Shown here: positions 27,701-42,700 of the stretch, one piece after another | Numbering within the stretch: position 1 is the stretch's first letter | Layout: each line of letters opens with the position of its first letter | Assembly (NCBI GenBank): GCA_028015205.1 | Contig: CM051517.1 | Coordinates: 10,216,501-10,280,500 of the forward strand | Source: Mytilisepta virgata | Taxonomy: Eukaryota; Mollusca; Bivalvia; Mytilida; Mytilidae | Reading direction: 5' to 3' | DNA length: 64,000 nucleotides | Position numbers and translations under genes: made by a program | Notes under the pieces: generated by a model | The model's database searches: none | What the model saw: only the letters and a program-made list of their open reading frames with translations | Told to the model about the DNA's origin: nothing

Positions 27701-30700
27701 GTTAAAACCTTGTAACAGCTTAATACATACCCTTAAAAACAAAAATTTCCCAAATAAATTCTCCTTGGACAATTTTTTTACTGCACTGAATCCACTATAA
27801 GCACAATAGAACCATATACCTTACAAAAACAATTCCACATAACAAAAGAAAGACAGTGTCAAAAACTTTATAATCATAGTGTATCTATCACTCTCTATTG
27901 GCACACTTCCGAATGCATTTTTATTATGAATAGTGGTTCACTAAACAATTTAAAGTTAAAAAATGTAACAATATACTCATTTTACATAATGACTTCAAAA
28001 ATATGCTGCCACTTAAGATTGTTATATTTTAAAAAAATATTTCCATACGTTTATGAATAAGCAAATTCATTGTGATTAATTCTTACTCCAGAATGATGGA
28101 AGTTGGATTTTAATCCAACATACCCGGTACCCACATCACAATACCAAATCTTATATACATTGATATAAATGTAATCATCGATTAGAACAGATTTAGTCCC
28201 AGATTTTTACCATATAAACGACATTATCTGATTTCACATAGAACAATACAATAAATCTTTTTTTAAACAAATAATTGCAATCCAATAATGATTTAAAATA
28301 AATAATAACAATTAAATGTGTGATCTTAAATAATTGAAAATTATCTTTTATTCTAAATGTACTAGAATAAAATTATTAAAAGGTCAATATGTCTAAAATG
28401 AGACTGAACATACAAACTGAATTTTTAATAAATTTTTTTTACACACAACAAAAGACTTTATTAATGTGTTCTTTGAAATATTTATTTGAAACTGTTTTGG
28501 CAGATAAACTCATGTGCTTATCTTTTTGTTAGAATTTTGCCCCCCCCCCCCTCCTCCAATGTACAAAGTTTCATGAAGATACCATAACTCCTTCATGAAA
28601 AACTACCTTAAACCTGAACCTGAACCTGAATCTTAACCTGGGTTCTAATATTGAAATTCTTTAAAGAAATTCAAAGCCGATGACTCATGACCTCAAGGTC
28701 ACAGCATCTGTTTCTCATCAAAATGCTGCTGTTCATATCACAAGCTATCCATGTACAAAGTTTCAGGATGATACCATAACTCCTTCATGATAAACTACCT
28801 TAAACCTGAACCTAGACCTCGTATAGACGGACGTATGGATGCACAGACCAAAAAACTCTATGCCCGGCCTGCCTTACAGGTGGGGCATAAAAGTACTTCA
28901 TTATACTGCCAAATAGGTTCTCAGGGAAAAAAAATGGCATTATTATTGACGGCAAAACATTTGCTTTTTTCTATGAAAGTTGATTTGTATGTTATGGAGT
29001 TTAGTGTGCTGTCCATTTCGCTAAACTAGTATGCATTTTTGTTTAGAGGCCAGCTGAAGCCAACCTCCGGGTGCGGGATTTTCTTGCTGTGTTGAAGACC
29101 CATTGGTAGCTTTGGGTTGTTTTCTGCTCTTTGGTCAGGTTGTTGTCTCTTTGACACATCCCCGTTTCCATTCTCTATTCTATACATACTTTATATCCTC
29201 AAATTAGGTGGTTGACTTTCATGATTCAAAAATATAAATTTTCCACAATAAAATAATTTGAAAGAAAGAATTTACCCTAAATTTTTTATGAGAAATTCAG
29301 TACCTAACAATTAACAAATCTACTCACCAGCATCTTATCAGAAATATTTCCTAACAATGTTTAGGTGACAAAATTTGAATCAAAGATTTGATAAATGTTT
29401 ATTGACTCAGGGGTCACATAAGACATAAAATAAACATTGAGACAACGGCGTCACATTATTGTTATCAATACTACTTATAACATATCAATCTCAAATAATA
29501 ATACCCTTAGATGGTATCAAAATTTGACATTACTGGACCATACTACTGTAAAATTCTCCTTAGTTGTAGTGTTGACAAAGATTATAAATGAAAAGACAAC
29601 TTCAATAGAAAAATTATATTTCAAAGCTTGATTAATTCCTACTTCAATGGATACAATATCAGTTTTACTAATACATTGTTTACTCTTTATATTGGTAGTA
29701 TATTCTGACCAGTTGTAAGTAAATGGATAAACAAACAGAATATGTTTCCTTTCTTAAATTTGAAAGAACTGATCTTGTTACGTTCAGCTAGACTTCAATG
29801 TATAGGATAGGATATGACTAAACCACAGACTCCTATTCTATCATCTGTTTTCCACCAGTATTATTTACCTTTATTTTACCAATGTTTTTTATATGGGCAA
29901 ATCTATTTGAGATTCAGCAATTTTATATTTTTAACTGTTAACAGTCAAATAAGATTCAGCAATTTTTATCTTTTTAGTTATTGAGACTGTTTATAAAGAC
30001 AACATCATTGAATTTTTTTTTTAATTGATAAATTTTCTATTGTTTTTTCACCACTAATTGACACAGCTAGAAACAATCTAAAGTTTACTACAATTCCTCT
30101 AAACTTTTTCATTTCTTAACTGCCAAATTTGCTTCAAGTGAAATGTTTAAAACTACAGGTTCCCACAAGCCTGTATTGTTTACCTGGATTCAATTTGCCA
30201 ATCAACAGCCATAAAAGCAGTAACTGAAAGATACATGGTTAATGATTGGCATTTTTTTTTTTATATAAAAACATCTAAATCTGTCAAGATGAAGTTTTCA
30301 CCAAGAAGAATTTGTGAAAGGAATCTTCCCATCCAATCATATGTTAGGCATGGGTGGCCATCATAGTTGAAATTTGTCATAGGATAAATATCATTGCTAA
30401 GTTTGGTTGTGGAGACCATTTTGGTTCACACTACAGGTATCAGACACAAGAGGACAACTTCTGCCAAGTCTGGTTCAAATTGGCCAACTGTTTCGGACAA
30501 GAAGATTTTTAAAGGGTCTTATGTTTAACTAAGTTCGGCTGTGACGAAGGCATCTTGGCTGACAGTCTGGTCATCGAACATAATTCTGAAAGAGGACCAT
30601 CTAAGGACCCTTAAATAGGGTCCTAGTTAATCTAAGTTCACCATAGGCTTTCATCTTGGTTTATAGTCCATTCCTGCCAAGTCTGCTTCGAATAGTTGGT

Positions 30701-33700
30701 CTAATGTGGTTTCAGACAAGATTTTTAAATGAATTTTTCGGCGTCCTTGGTGGCCAAGTGGCCTAGGTAGTTCGCCATGACTACTAATGATCACTAGACT
30801 GTCAGTGTAGTGAGTTCGAATCTCATTGGTGTGTTCGACTCCAATCTTAATTGACAAGGATTGACAATTTTCCCAAAGAGGTCCTCCACCAATAAAAACT
30901 GGCCACCACAAAATAGCCAAATGCGCCGAAAAAGGCGTAAAACTCCAACTAAACTAAATGAGTTTTTCCATAGGGTCTTATGTTAAACTAAGTTCAGCTG
31001 TGGCAATGGCAGTCCACACATTGGACACAATTAAAGGATGGTTCCAATTGGCCATGTAGTTTCAGACAAGAAGATTTTTAAATGAATTTTCCCACGGGGT
31101 CCTATGTTAAAATAAATTTGAATTGGGATGGCCATCTTGGTTGACAGTCTGGGTCATCGGACACAATTCTGAAAGAGGTCCATCTAAGGACAATTGCTGC
31201 CAAGTCTGGTTCCAATCTTCCCATATATGGTCCTATTTTAAACTAAATTCAGCTGTGGTGACCATCTTGGTTGACAGTCTGGGTAAAAAGTCTGAAAGAA
31301 AACCATCTAAGGAAAATTGCTGACAGAATTTGTTCCATTTTGTCATGTAATTTCATATAGGAAGATTTTAAAAATTTATCCCTCCCTTTTTCCTTTTCTA
31401 AGTAACAACAGTCATAACAGTTGGAAGTTGGGAATAACGGATATACTTTTGGAAGATTCCACCAGAGTTTTGTCCCAATTGGTCTTGTGGTTTCAGAGAA
31501 GATCTTTAAAGGAAAGTTTTGGCCAGGTAGCCAAAAAATGTTCAGTTTCAACTCTTGACTAGTCTGAGTTACAAAGAACATATTCAAAGTAACAATTGTG
31601 TAACCTTATCTTTAGTCACTACCCCTGTTCTTAGCTAGTTGTTTATTATTCTAGTAATATTTAGTTTGATCCATTGTAAAAGTTTTACCCAAATTAACCC
31701 AAGGTCTAGTGTGTGCAGACTGTTGTGTTGTAAACCTTTGTGTTCCTCTTCAATCGCCTTTATATGTTTTCATTAAATCGGAAATTAAAAGAAAAGTTTT
31801 GACAAATCTTTAAGTTTGCGATCCTTTTATTATCTTGATCAGATCACCCTTACCAAAAAAAAGTGTGACAATGTGAACATTATTAGATATTCATTTTAAA
31901 ATGTCATGATAAAACTTGATGAAATGTTTCCTAAATAAATTAAAAATAGAGTACTATTTTGTTACAAATAGCAGATATATATAACTAATAATATGAATTC
32001 TATAGGTATAAAAAGTTCCTGTTGATATCACAGAATATATAAATAAGATAAAATCATTCTAATTTATAACAGATTTGTTTACAGTCGTTAGCATTTGACA
32101 ACTTCCCTCAAGCTTCCGACACCAGTTTAGTTATACATTAATAATCTTGATATATTCACCGGTCACCATTTAACGTGATGTATATGCACTGTAAGCAGTA
32201 GAATTATCATGCCTTAAAAAGATCAGTTTAAATAAAACTTTTATTCTAGATGATAGTAAAGAAAAAGATTTGAAAAAAATAATAAACTAAAATGTTGTTA
32301 GGTTATTTTCCTATCAGACACTACTAAATTATGGCTACCAAATAAAGTAAAACTATAATATTTGTTAAGGTGTCAGTTTTTTTCTATTTCTGTAGAAACA
32401 TGTGACTGCTAATTTTGATTTTTTTTTTTCAAAAGAAAGCCAAAAACTGAGAATCAAGTTAAAAATGTTATTTTCCTGTGTATTAAAAATATAACAATGT
32501 TCAATTGGTAATTACAGAAAAGAGGCAAAATTCTTCTTATATCTTTTTTTAGTCCATGCTTCTTTTAACAAAGAAAAACTATAATACATTCGGATGTAGA
32601 AGTACAGTCAGTAAGACAATAAATATAAACCTTATGTATATCAGCTCGCCGTGATATTGGCGGAAATATCGCCAGCCTGGCGTAAAACAATATTCAATCA
32701 ATCATATATATATCAGTGAAGCTCAGTGGCCAAGTAGACTCTAGCAATGTTGGACAACTACAGAGTAATGATCATCACTAATGTCAACACTTAAGCCAAC
32801 TTGTGACAAGGTGTGCTCGACTCGAGACGATTGTCAGTTTTCCTGCTAAAGGTTGATGATTATCTCCAGGCGATCTGGCTTCTTCCCGTCCCCCCACCCC
32901 TCTCCGATGAGAATGATATTTCTTATATGGCCATGATCCATGTAGATGAAAAGTGATGAAAGTGAATTAAAACTCAAAACCAAAACTATTTGCATCATAC
33001 AGAACAAACTTTATGGTATTGCTCTCGTGGAGATTGTCATTTTTTATCACAAAAAGATTTTTTACAAAAAATTAACTAATAAAATTGAGAACAGCTCAAA
33101 GTTACAAGTTAAAAGATTAAATTACCAAGTAAATAAAACACATGCATATAAACCTTTACAAGGACTTTAAACAGATTGTAAATCTTTTTTTATTTAAAGT
33201 TTTTTTTAACCAAATATGCACGGTACTGGTGTAGGGGTAAAATTAATGAAGTTCAAACAATTCAATTTAATAAAGGATAACTCAAAATTAAAGTTGTTTA
33301 CTTCTAAATTAAGGAAAACTACATCAAATAATGAGTTAAATTCTTTGATTGTAATATTTCTTATGGTCAATAAGCATTACAACTACCCTTGACATTTAAC
33401 AGCTAGACACAACTTACTATGTATTCTAACATACGTTAGATTTATAAAACTGTGAAAACAAGAAAAACTTTAGAAAGGCATTAGGGAAAGCTATAACTGA
33501 AACAAGACAGTAATTGTATCTAGAGTTCTCCAGTGTGAATGTACATGCTATGTTTCACACTTAATACAACAGATTACCTTATATGGAAACTTACTGTTTA
33601 TAAACGATGCCCAACCTGTTAAATAATATAAAAAATATCAGATGGAATACTGATTTATTATGGTTGATATTTCAAATGCAAGTACTTAAGTTTTTCTTTA

Positions 33701-36700
33701 ACTACATCAAGTCTTTATGTAGGAACTGGCAAGTTATGGGCTCTATAATGCATCATAAATAATTAATTAATAGCATGTACTTGTAAAACTCCGTACAATG
33801 AGTTTTTATATATGATGTCACCAAACTTTAGTCCACTCCTGTGACAAATTCCATCATACACACACTTTGGTCTAATACTTTTTATAAAATGATTTAAACT
33901 TTAATAACGAATCATTAACACACCTTTTAAACTTTCAATAAAGGACTTATGTTGTAAATTTCATATTTTCTATACAATGAAATCAATAAAAGTTGATCAA
34001 TTACTGCATGGTTCAATGTGTTCTCTTTACCAACGTTTTACAATCTAATTTTTAGCAAAGATATTTAGTAATAGAACATTTGTACTCTAACAAAGTGTAA
34101 ATTAGTAGACGATACATAGTAATTCTAAATGGAATTCTGTTAAAGTAATATTCAATCTTTATAAAATTAATCTGATACACAATATTGACCTTTATGATGT
34201 ATCTATCCCAATAAGGATGATTGAATCAATAATTCTATGACAAAAAAAATAGATGACCTAAAACTAAATAATCATTTATATAATTTAAAGTTAAAAAAGG
34301 CACCATTTCTGAGCCTTCTTGTACTGGATAGGTCCCAGTTTTTTACTGGATGTGTTAATTCTGTTACCAATCAGAACCATAGCCCTACTCTCAAACCTAC
34401 CCCTGGAATTACCTCTAACTTAACCAATCCTTACTCTAAACTGAATACATGGCCATCAAAAAATATACAGTATATCAAAATAATTACTTGTTTGCTTCAT
34501 TGAAATCACTTATTTTATCTGAAAACACTAGTCAATATGGTTCTGAAAAGTTAATTTTTATAACCCAATGATAGTCAAAATCTTGTTTAGCAAGTACTCC
34601 CATGACGACATTGGTCATTTTTTTACTTATCAAATATAAAATGTAATTATAAGAATTAAATGCATATTTTTAGTATTTTTAGCGGGTTCTTAAAGCCTTC
34701 ACCAGGAACATAATTTTGTATGAAGTGCTTCCGCCAATATCTAAAACAAGAGTGGACACACTACATGTCTCACCTGAGTATGCATATTGACACAAAATAA
34801 TGATTCTCAGATACCCAACATTGCAAGTCAAAGGAAAATGTGTTAAAAGAAATAGTAATGGCCAGGCAATAATTTGTCTGAAAAATCTCATGGATGTCAT
34901 TCAAGCCTAAAACTGACCAGGCGAGCTGACAGGTCTGAAATTCAAGTCAAGGTCTCAGAAGCCATGTATCCACAAAGGACTACTAGTATCTATTGACCAA
35001 ATATGGTTGGTTTATGTATTGCAGTCGCAGAGAAATGGATATTATCTCAAAATGTGAAACAAGTTAGTAAAAGCATGAAACAGAAGTCAAAAATGAGGTG
35101 TCAGATGTTAAAGTGGTATATACTAAGAACTTCTATCAACCAAATACTGTGGGTCTTGTTACAAATGTAGTACAGTTGCTGAGAAATAGAGTAAATCATA
35201 AAAATGTACATTAAGTCACTCAAGCATGAAATTCAGATCAATGTTCAGATGACAGGTGTTAGACTGCCATGTATCCACTAAGAACTACCTGCAGACCAAA
35301 TATGATGGGCCTAGGTAATACAGTTGCTGAGAAATGGACTTAATCTAAAAAATGTAACACAAGTCACTCAAGCATGAAATTGAGGTCAGAGTCCAGAGAC
35401 AGGTGTCAGACTGGCATGTGTTCACTAACAACTATCTATTGACCAAATATGGTGGGTCTAGGTATTAAAGTTGCTGAGAAATGGACCTAATCTTGAAAAT
35501 GTTACAAAGTCACTCAAGCATGCAATTGAGGTCAAATTCCAAAGACAGATGTCAGACTTGCATGTACCCACTAAGAACTATCTATAGACCAAACACAGCT
35601 GAAAAATCGACTTAATCAAGAAACTTGGAATGAAAGTCACTCAACCATGAAATTGAGGTCAAGGTCCAGAGACAAGTGTCGGATTGTCATGTCCCACCAA
35701 GAACTATCAATAGACCAAATACGATGGGTCTAGGTATTACAGTTTTAGAGAAATGGACTTAATTGAGAAAATGTGACACAGGTCACTCAAGCATGAAAAT
35801 CAGGTCAAGGTCAAAATACATGTGTCAGACTGACATGTACCCACCAAGAACTATCTATTGACTAAATATGGTGGCTCTAGGTATTCTAGTTGCTGAGAAA
35901 TGGACTTAACCATAAAAATGTGACAAAGTCACTCAAGCATGAAATTGAGGTCAAGGTCCCAAGCCAGCTGTCAGAATGGCATGTACCCACTAAGAACTAT
36001 CTATAGACCAAATATGGTTGGCCTAGGTATTACAGTTGCTGAGAAATGGATTTAACCACGAAACTTGGACGCAGATTTTATATTTATGTTTATGAAGTCA
36101 GTGAACAATGAAAATGAGGTCAGGGTCACAAGACAAGTATAGTGCGGGAAACTTTATACAATAAGCTATCTGTGGACCTTAATTCTTAATTGTAGGTATT
36201 ATATGTGCAAAGTTATTAAAGTTTTAAGAAAGTTTACGCCACAGAAAGTAACACCAATATCTCGCCTTTGCGACTTTTAATCGCAGGCGAGACAAAAATG
36301 AAATTCCCCTCAACTGTTACAGCACATGTTTTATTTTAGGGGAAAGCTAAAAACTTATTTTAATCTATTTATTCCATAAACTCTTATAAGGATAAGTCTT
36401 ACATTAACCAGATTTAGTCATAAGATTCTCTAAAGGAATTTGGCAGACCTCCAGTCAATCTTGATTCATTTGTTATATTTAATCTGACATATAAATTATT
36501 TCACCATTTTAAACTGCTTATATATATGCTTTAAGAATATCACGTTTTTCTCTAACATTTAACTGTGATATGAAAACAGTTAAATTCCAGTCCAAAAATC
36601 AAACTTATCAAAACCCTGATGTTTGAAAATGTCAAACAAACACTTCAATAAACCATTTAACAAAGAAACAATAATTTTTCCATATTTATAAAACTGCTTT

Positions 36701-39700
36701 ATCTCCCTTTGATTCAGGACTCTTTACAAGTATAAAATATACAGTAATATAAAGCAATATCATGTCTTTAAAATAAATTTTTAAATGCCTGCTTGATCTA
36801 GTCCCTCACAAGTGACAGAAAATTTTAATATTTGAATATATTATAAATGCTCTCCAAAACATAACCAAAAATTAGAATATCCCTTTTCCAAGGATATGTT
36901 GCATAATCCTCTAAAACATAAAAAAATTCTATGCTTGACATTTTCAATGCTGAACACTTCAAAATAAGTTTTTCAGAAATTAAATATCAAAAACCAAATA
37001 AAAGTGCAGAATTAGATAATAAAATGAAATATATACATTTTATAAATAATAGATTTCTTGTACAAGAATCAATTTTTAGAAGCCTCAGCACTAAAGTTTA
37101 AATTTTCCCTTCTCACTTTTATATGATCTTATCACCTTTCTGTTTGAACTATATATATAGAGCTAGGAATACAACAATCTATATATGCATAAGTCCATGA
37201 AAAAGCAATGACTACATGTAAATACAGTAACAATGAAATTATAAACCAGAACAAGTCAGTGAACAATAAAATATTAAATTATCCATGGTAACTGTCTCAT
37301 TTTACAAACATACAAAACTACTGAAGTATATACTCTGTAATTTGATATGACAGCATACACCAATGACAAAGGCTTTTAAATATATATCTTTAAACTTCAG
37401 ACTGACATTGTCCTGTCACATTTTTTATATGTATCAGATGTATATCCATTAGGGTGTCAGTCCAATGGGGTGTTGGGGTATATCTGATCTATACCATGAT
37501 ATTATCATCAATGCAATATGATCAATTCTCTGCTTATTCAAGAAGGGAGTCAAAGCAGAATCTGCTTCAAATATTAAAAATTCAATCATTTTAATTTAAG
37601 TTTTTTTTTTGGTTGACCTTTTACCTTTGATTTTGATTTTCGTTTTTATGTTTAGCTCACCAACCTTTAATCATTTAGGTAGGTTAATACAAGAATTTAC
37701 TCAATGACACATACATTTTGTAATCCACTGTGGGTTGGGCAATAAGTATGGAAAACAAAACCAATGTCATTATGATACATTATTCGAAAAATGTATTTTA
37801 AAAATCTTAAAGTTAGATAAGTGAAAGAACAAAATATTTGGTCTAATTTTAATCAATTTTCAGTGATTGTATCAATCACAATGTTTAAATAATTTACCTT
37901 AACAATAAAATTTTAAATTGAGAGAAATTTATGGGTTATTTAAGCTACTGCACATCAGGTGGCCTACCCATATAAACATTTTCTTTGTATATATGTATAT
38001 ATGAATATATAATATGGCTGACTAAACATTCTTCAATGAATAAAATTTTGGCAATATATATTTCATTATTCTATTATTATAACACTATTGAGGGATGGTA
38101 GAAATCAAATACATGTAGAGACTACAGGCCAGAGTCATTGGGGTGCATGTATCAAACAATTAATCATACAAGTCTGCACTTTTACATTGGAGTCTAATTC
38201 AGTGATTCACTCAAATAAGTATCTAGGTACCCTATCCTCTAGAACTTAAATCATTCAAACTATCCTAAATTTAAACATTTTTGTCAGAAAACCGAGCATT
38301 CTTGCAAGCAAAGCTCTACTGTGGCTGTATAATTTAAAGACCTGTAATTAGGACCTGTGCATTTGCAAACTATATACAATATTTGTATTTTCAGTCAAAG
38401 TTTAGAAATAGAAATATTTCAGCCCAAGAGGTGGGATATCCAAGTTTGAACAGAATAGCAGCAACTGATAAAGCTTATATTTAAAAGTATCTTTTAACTG
38501 TTGTTCATGGACAGGGAGTTTAGACATGGATACCTGGCAACAATGTAATGTTATTGTCACATGTGTGAGAAAAGTACAAAATTTATACCCACCAAACCAA
38601 ATCCAAAGAAAAGTTGTAGAAAAATTTGGGAAAAGGACAGTTACTTAAAGATGGAGTTTGGTACAGGAATTAAATGTATTTTTCTCTAATTGATGCATTA
38701 CATTTATTTGCAGTGAACCCAGTATTTACATATTTCAGCAGTTTTATTGGATTTATCCTTTTTTATTTCAAACAAATTATAAATTTCGTAACAGTCTGAC
38801 AAAATACTTCTTTTACCTCAAAAACACCAAAGCTCATTTCCAGTAAGAATTTTTAAACGAGCCATTTAATATTTGTTAATTTAATATATTTTGGATATAA
38901 AGTCAGATAAAGTTAATAAAGAAGGTACGAAATCTACCTGTAAGAATCAACATAGAGGTCAAACAAGAGTCATTTTAAATAGATACAATACTATTTTGTC
39001 AATGTATCTATGTACATAAACCCATATATGGAAAATCAAACTTTCTCTGCTATAATATTTATTTATTTAGTTGGGGTTTAACGCCGTTTTCAGCACATTT
39101 TGGCCATTTCGCGGCGGCCAGTTTTTATTGGTGGAGGAAGCCGGAGTACCCGGAGAGAACCACCGACCTTCGGTAGGAAAATTGGCAATCCTTGTCAATT
39201 AAGATCGGAGTCGAACACACCTCGCCACAGGTGAGATTCGAACTCACAACCCCAGCGTTGACAGGCTAGTGATCAGTAGTAGTCATGACGAACTACCTAG
39301 ACCACTCGGCCACCGAGGCCCCTCTGCTATAATAAGATTTCTATCTATCACATTGTACAAAATAGATGTTAGCCCCGGTACTTGATTTTATAAAAAAAAA
39401 AGTATCTTGTTTAATCAATTACTTGAATTCAAATATATATTTTAATAAGGAAATATAACTGTTTCATTCTAAGAATGGCACTGAATAGGCTAATTCAAAA
39501 GAGAACTACTTGTAAAAAACTGTATACCCCAGTAAATCATTCAAGGTTTGCAGTTATATGTTACTTTTAAAAGAATGAATTCACATTCTTTACCTATCCC
39601 TTTGATACATAATTCCAGTATTCAGAAAATATTGTGCTTTGATGAAAAGCTGCAACAAGAGGAGACTCCACCTTTTTATGTGAGACCCTGAGTAGATGCA

Positions 39701-42700
39701 CATTTAAAAAATAACATCTACTTTGAATACCTTGGACCTTGGGTAAAAACCCTTGGTATGAAATACTTTGGAAGATAAAAAGACCTACATGGAAATAAAA
39801 TAATCTGTTAGTATTGAACAACTTTGATTTGAAATTTTTATACAGAGAGATACAATCCATCAGATATTCATACATAGTTAACACATTATATTTCTGACAT
39901 TTAATAACACTGTCTTACAAAAGGGCCGTAGACATGAGTTAAAAACTAATGATGTTTGACACAATAAAGATCTATACTACAAGAGATCCTTTATAATATA
40001 CCATGCTGATAGAGTATTGTAAGGTATTTCTTTGTGGGAAAATGGAAAGTTCACTAATTTTAAATGAGAATGACCTTTTGTAATTTTGAATTTAAAACAT
40101 ATGTTGACATGTTTAGTATACTTTCGGGGTAGAAAAAATTTTGTGAATTTGTCTGATGTTTTTTTTTATATAAATTTGATTTAAATGTTTCAAATCTTCT
40201 ACTGAGTATTCTGACTGCTTAATCTAAAAAAATTTATACATTTAAACATGTCAAACTTTCATTTATTTCAACAAGAAAATATATAATTATAACCTAATAT
40301 AACCTAACATGCAATCTATAGGAACTTCATTTATACTTTAAAAAAAATATTCTTTATAACAAAGTAACTTAACCTGAATATTTAACCCACATAACATGCA
40401 ATGATTAACAATAGTAATAATGAATTTCTTTCAATATTGAAAACATCATCAAAATACAAACGACTTTATGCAAAGCTTAGATTCCTTTGAATTCAGTTGT
40501 ATTTCAGTGAAAGTGGACATACTGGTCAAAGATAATGAACAGCTGTAATTTTGAAAGGATTGGTCTAGTACCGGTAGTTTCAGATGAGATAACAATTAAT
40601 CATTGTGCCTATTTTTTTTTTAACTTTTTGTAATGGTGGCCATTTTGGTCCAACTTGAAGATCTTTCAATCTATTGGCCAGGTATTATTAGAAAAGATTT
40701 ATAAATATTTTTTTAAGACTTTTAGTAATAGCTCTTTTTTGTAAACTCATACTGAAATCAATTTCCAACTCAACAATAAAAATTTCTTTGGGAGTAGTTT
40801 TCCTTTAACAATATAAGTGTAATGGTTGGGTCTCGAAACCAGAGGCTCTCAAGAGCCTGTTATCACTCACCTCGATTACCACTGACACTCAGCAATCAGA
40901 TATTAATAAATTTTCATACTTTTGATAGACTGTACTTCAAACGATACCTATCAACCAATTAATACTTGAAAACATGCAGCTTCAGTTCCATATTGAGCCA
41001 ACTCTGGTTTATAATAAAGCAGACTATAAATCCATAATTATATATTTTAGGTCCATCATTTATCAATTTGTAACTGCCAGTTAAAGTTTTGCTTCAATTT
41101 AAATTTGAGCAACCATCCAAGGATCCTCGATGCTAAGTTTGGTAGAGGACCATCATATGATCATTCATTCAAATTATCCATTCATTCTGTCAATTATAAA
41201 CCTTTTCTATAAGAAGACGATGTTTGTATTTTTTTCCCATTTGGGTCCTGTGTTAACTATGTCCTGCAGTGGTAGCCATCTTGGATTTCCGACCGGCATC
41301 AAAATTATAATTTCGCACAAGACCATCATACAATCATTCAGGCATATTATCAATTTAAACTGTCAAATGGTTTTGAAGAAGTTGTTTGTATGTATTTTTC
41401 ATAAGGTCCTATGTTAACTATGTCCCATGGTGGCAGCCATCTTGGATTTCCAATCGGCACCAAAATTACAAAATTTGTACAGGACTATCTCAGGACCATT
41501 CCTGCAAAGTAGAAGTTTTTTGGTCTTGTGGTTTCTGACAATAAGACTTTTGAAACATTGGGTCCTGTGTTAACTATGTCCTGCAGTGGTAGCCATCTAG
41601 GATTTCTGATCGGGATCAAATTTACAAATTTGGTACAGGTCCATCAAACAATCATTCAGGCATATTATTAATTCAACCTGTCTAAGAAGTAGTTGTTTGT
41701 ATGTATTTCCAATAAGGTCCTATGTTAACTATGACCCACTATTTCCAATAGGCACCAAAATTACATATTGGTAGAGGACTTTCCCAGGAACATTGCTGCC
41801 AAGTTTGGTTTCATTTGGTTCTGTGGTTTTTTAGAAGAAGATTGAAATGTGAAAAGTTAATGGAAGGACTGCGGACGATGGACACAAAGTGATGGCAAAA
41901 GCTCACCTTGGCTTTTAGCCAGGTGAGCTAAAAACTCAATAAATCTCCATGGTTAGACATTATTTATCCTTCTGCATTTAATTTCTGCAATATTAAAATT
42001 TTAAAACTACTTATAAGATATATGCTTTAAAAAAATTTTAATGTACCTTATTTTAATTTGTTACAACATTTTACTCATTGTCCTGGGAAAGACTCCAACA
42101 AAATTTCTCAAATTCCCAGTTTAGAGTTATTTTTATAATTATATTGACAGACTAACTGTCCACAAGTACAGTGTATGCATTTACTTCATATACACTGTCA
42201 TATACCCAAACTGGGGTCTTTAATAAAAACTTTAAACTTGAGAGTTAACTTTCAGTATGATTATTTGAAAGGGGCTATATTGGCAACATTGGTCAAAAGT
42301 CTAAACATCTGCATGTAAGGACTATTCTATCAAACTTTGGGACAAAATGGATCTGGTTCCCAGTGGGGACCACCCAATATACATAAAGGCTTGTCCCCAG
42401 TATTCCAAGAAAATTACTAAATATCATTTTACTGTTATTTTATTTTTTGCAATGGCAATCATATAAACCAATGTCCAGTTCTTAAATGAGACTACCCAGA
42501 TATAGCTTACATGCTTTGATATTGTTACGGCCGAAATCACCTTTAAAATGTAGCCAACAAAAGACACAAATCAATAATAAAATTTAACAAGATTTATTAT
42601 ATATACAAAGTTTACAAAAATATTACAAAAAAACTAAAATGTCAACTTAACTGTTCAAAATCCTGTTTTTTCTTGATCCGGAATTCTGGTCACTGTTGCC

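Larger units (their letters stand above)
31601..34765. other. KNDC1 intron 1, mostly unassigned
   Basis: Apart from the SINE fragments at 32640-32910 I see nothing assignable. Several frames of 60-90 codons are composed of AT-rich codons with no domain signature. Confidence -1.

Noticed and set aside
34237..34503. An 88-codon plus-strand frame
   Set aside because: No domain, no splice-site or codon support and no similarity I recognise; it is within intron 1 in AT-rich DNA.
34905..36060. The 145-bp repeats as satellite or CRISPR-like DNA
   Set aside because: They are bounded by inverted ends and a 3' hairpin, and a second truncated copy at 23076 has the same unique 3' segment, which indicates a transposable element.
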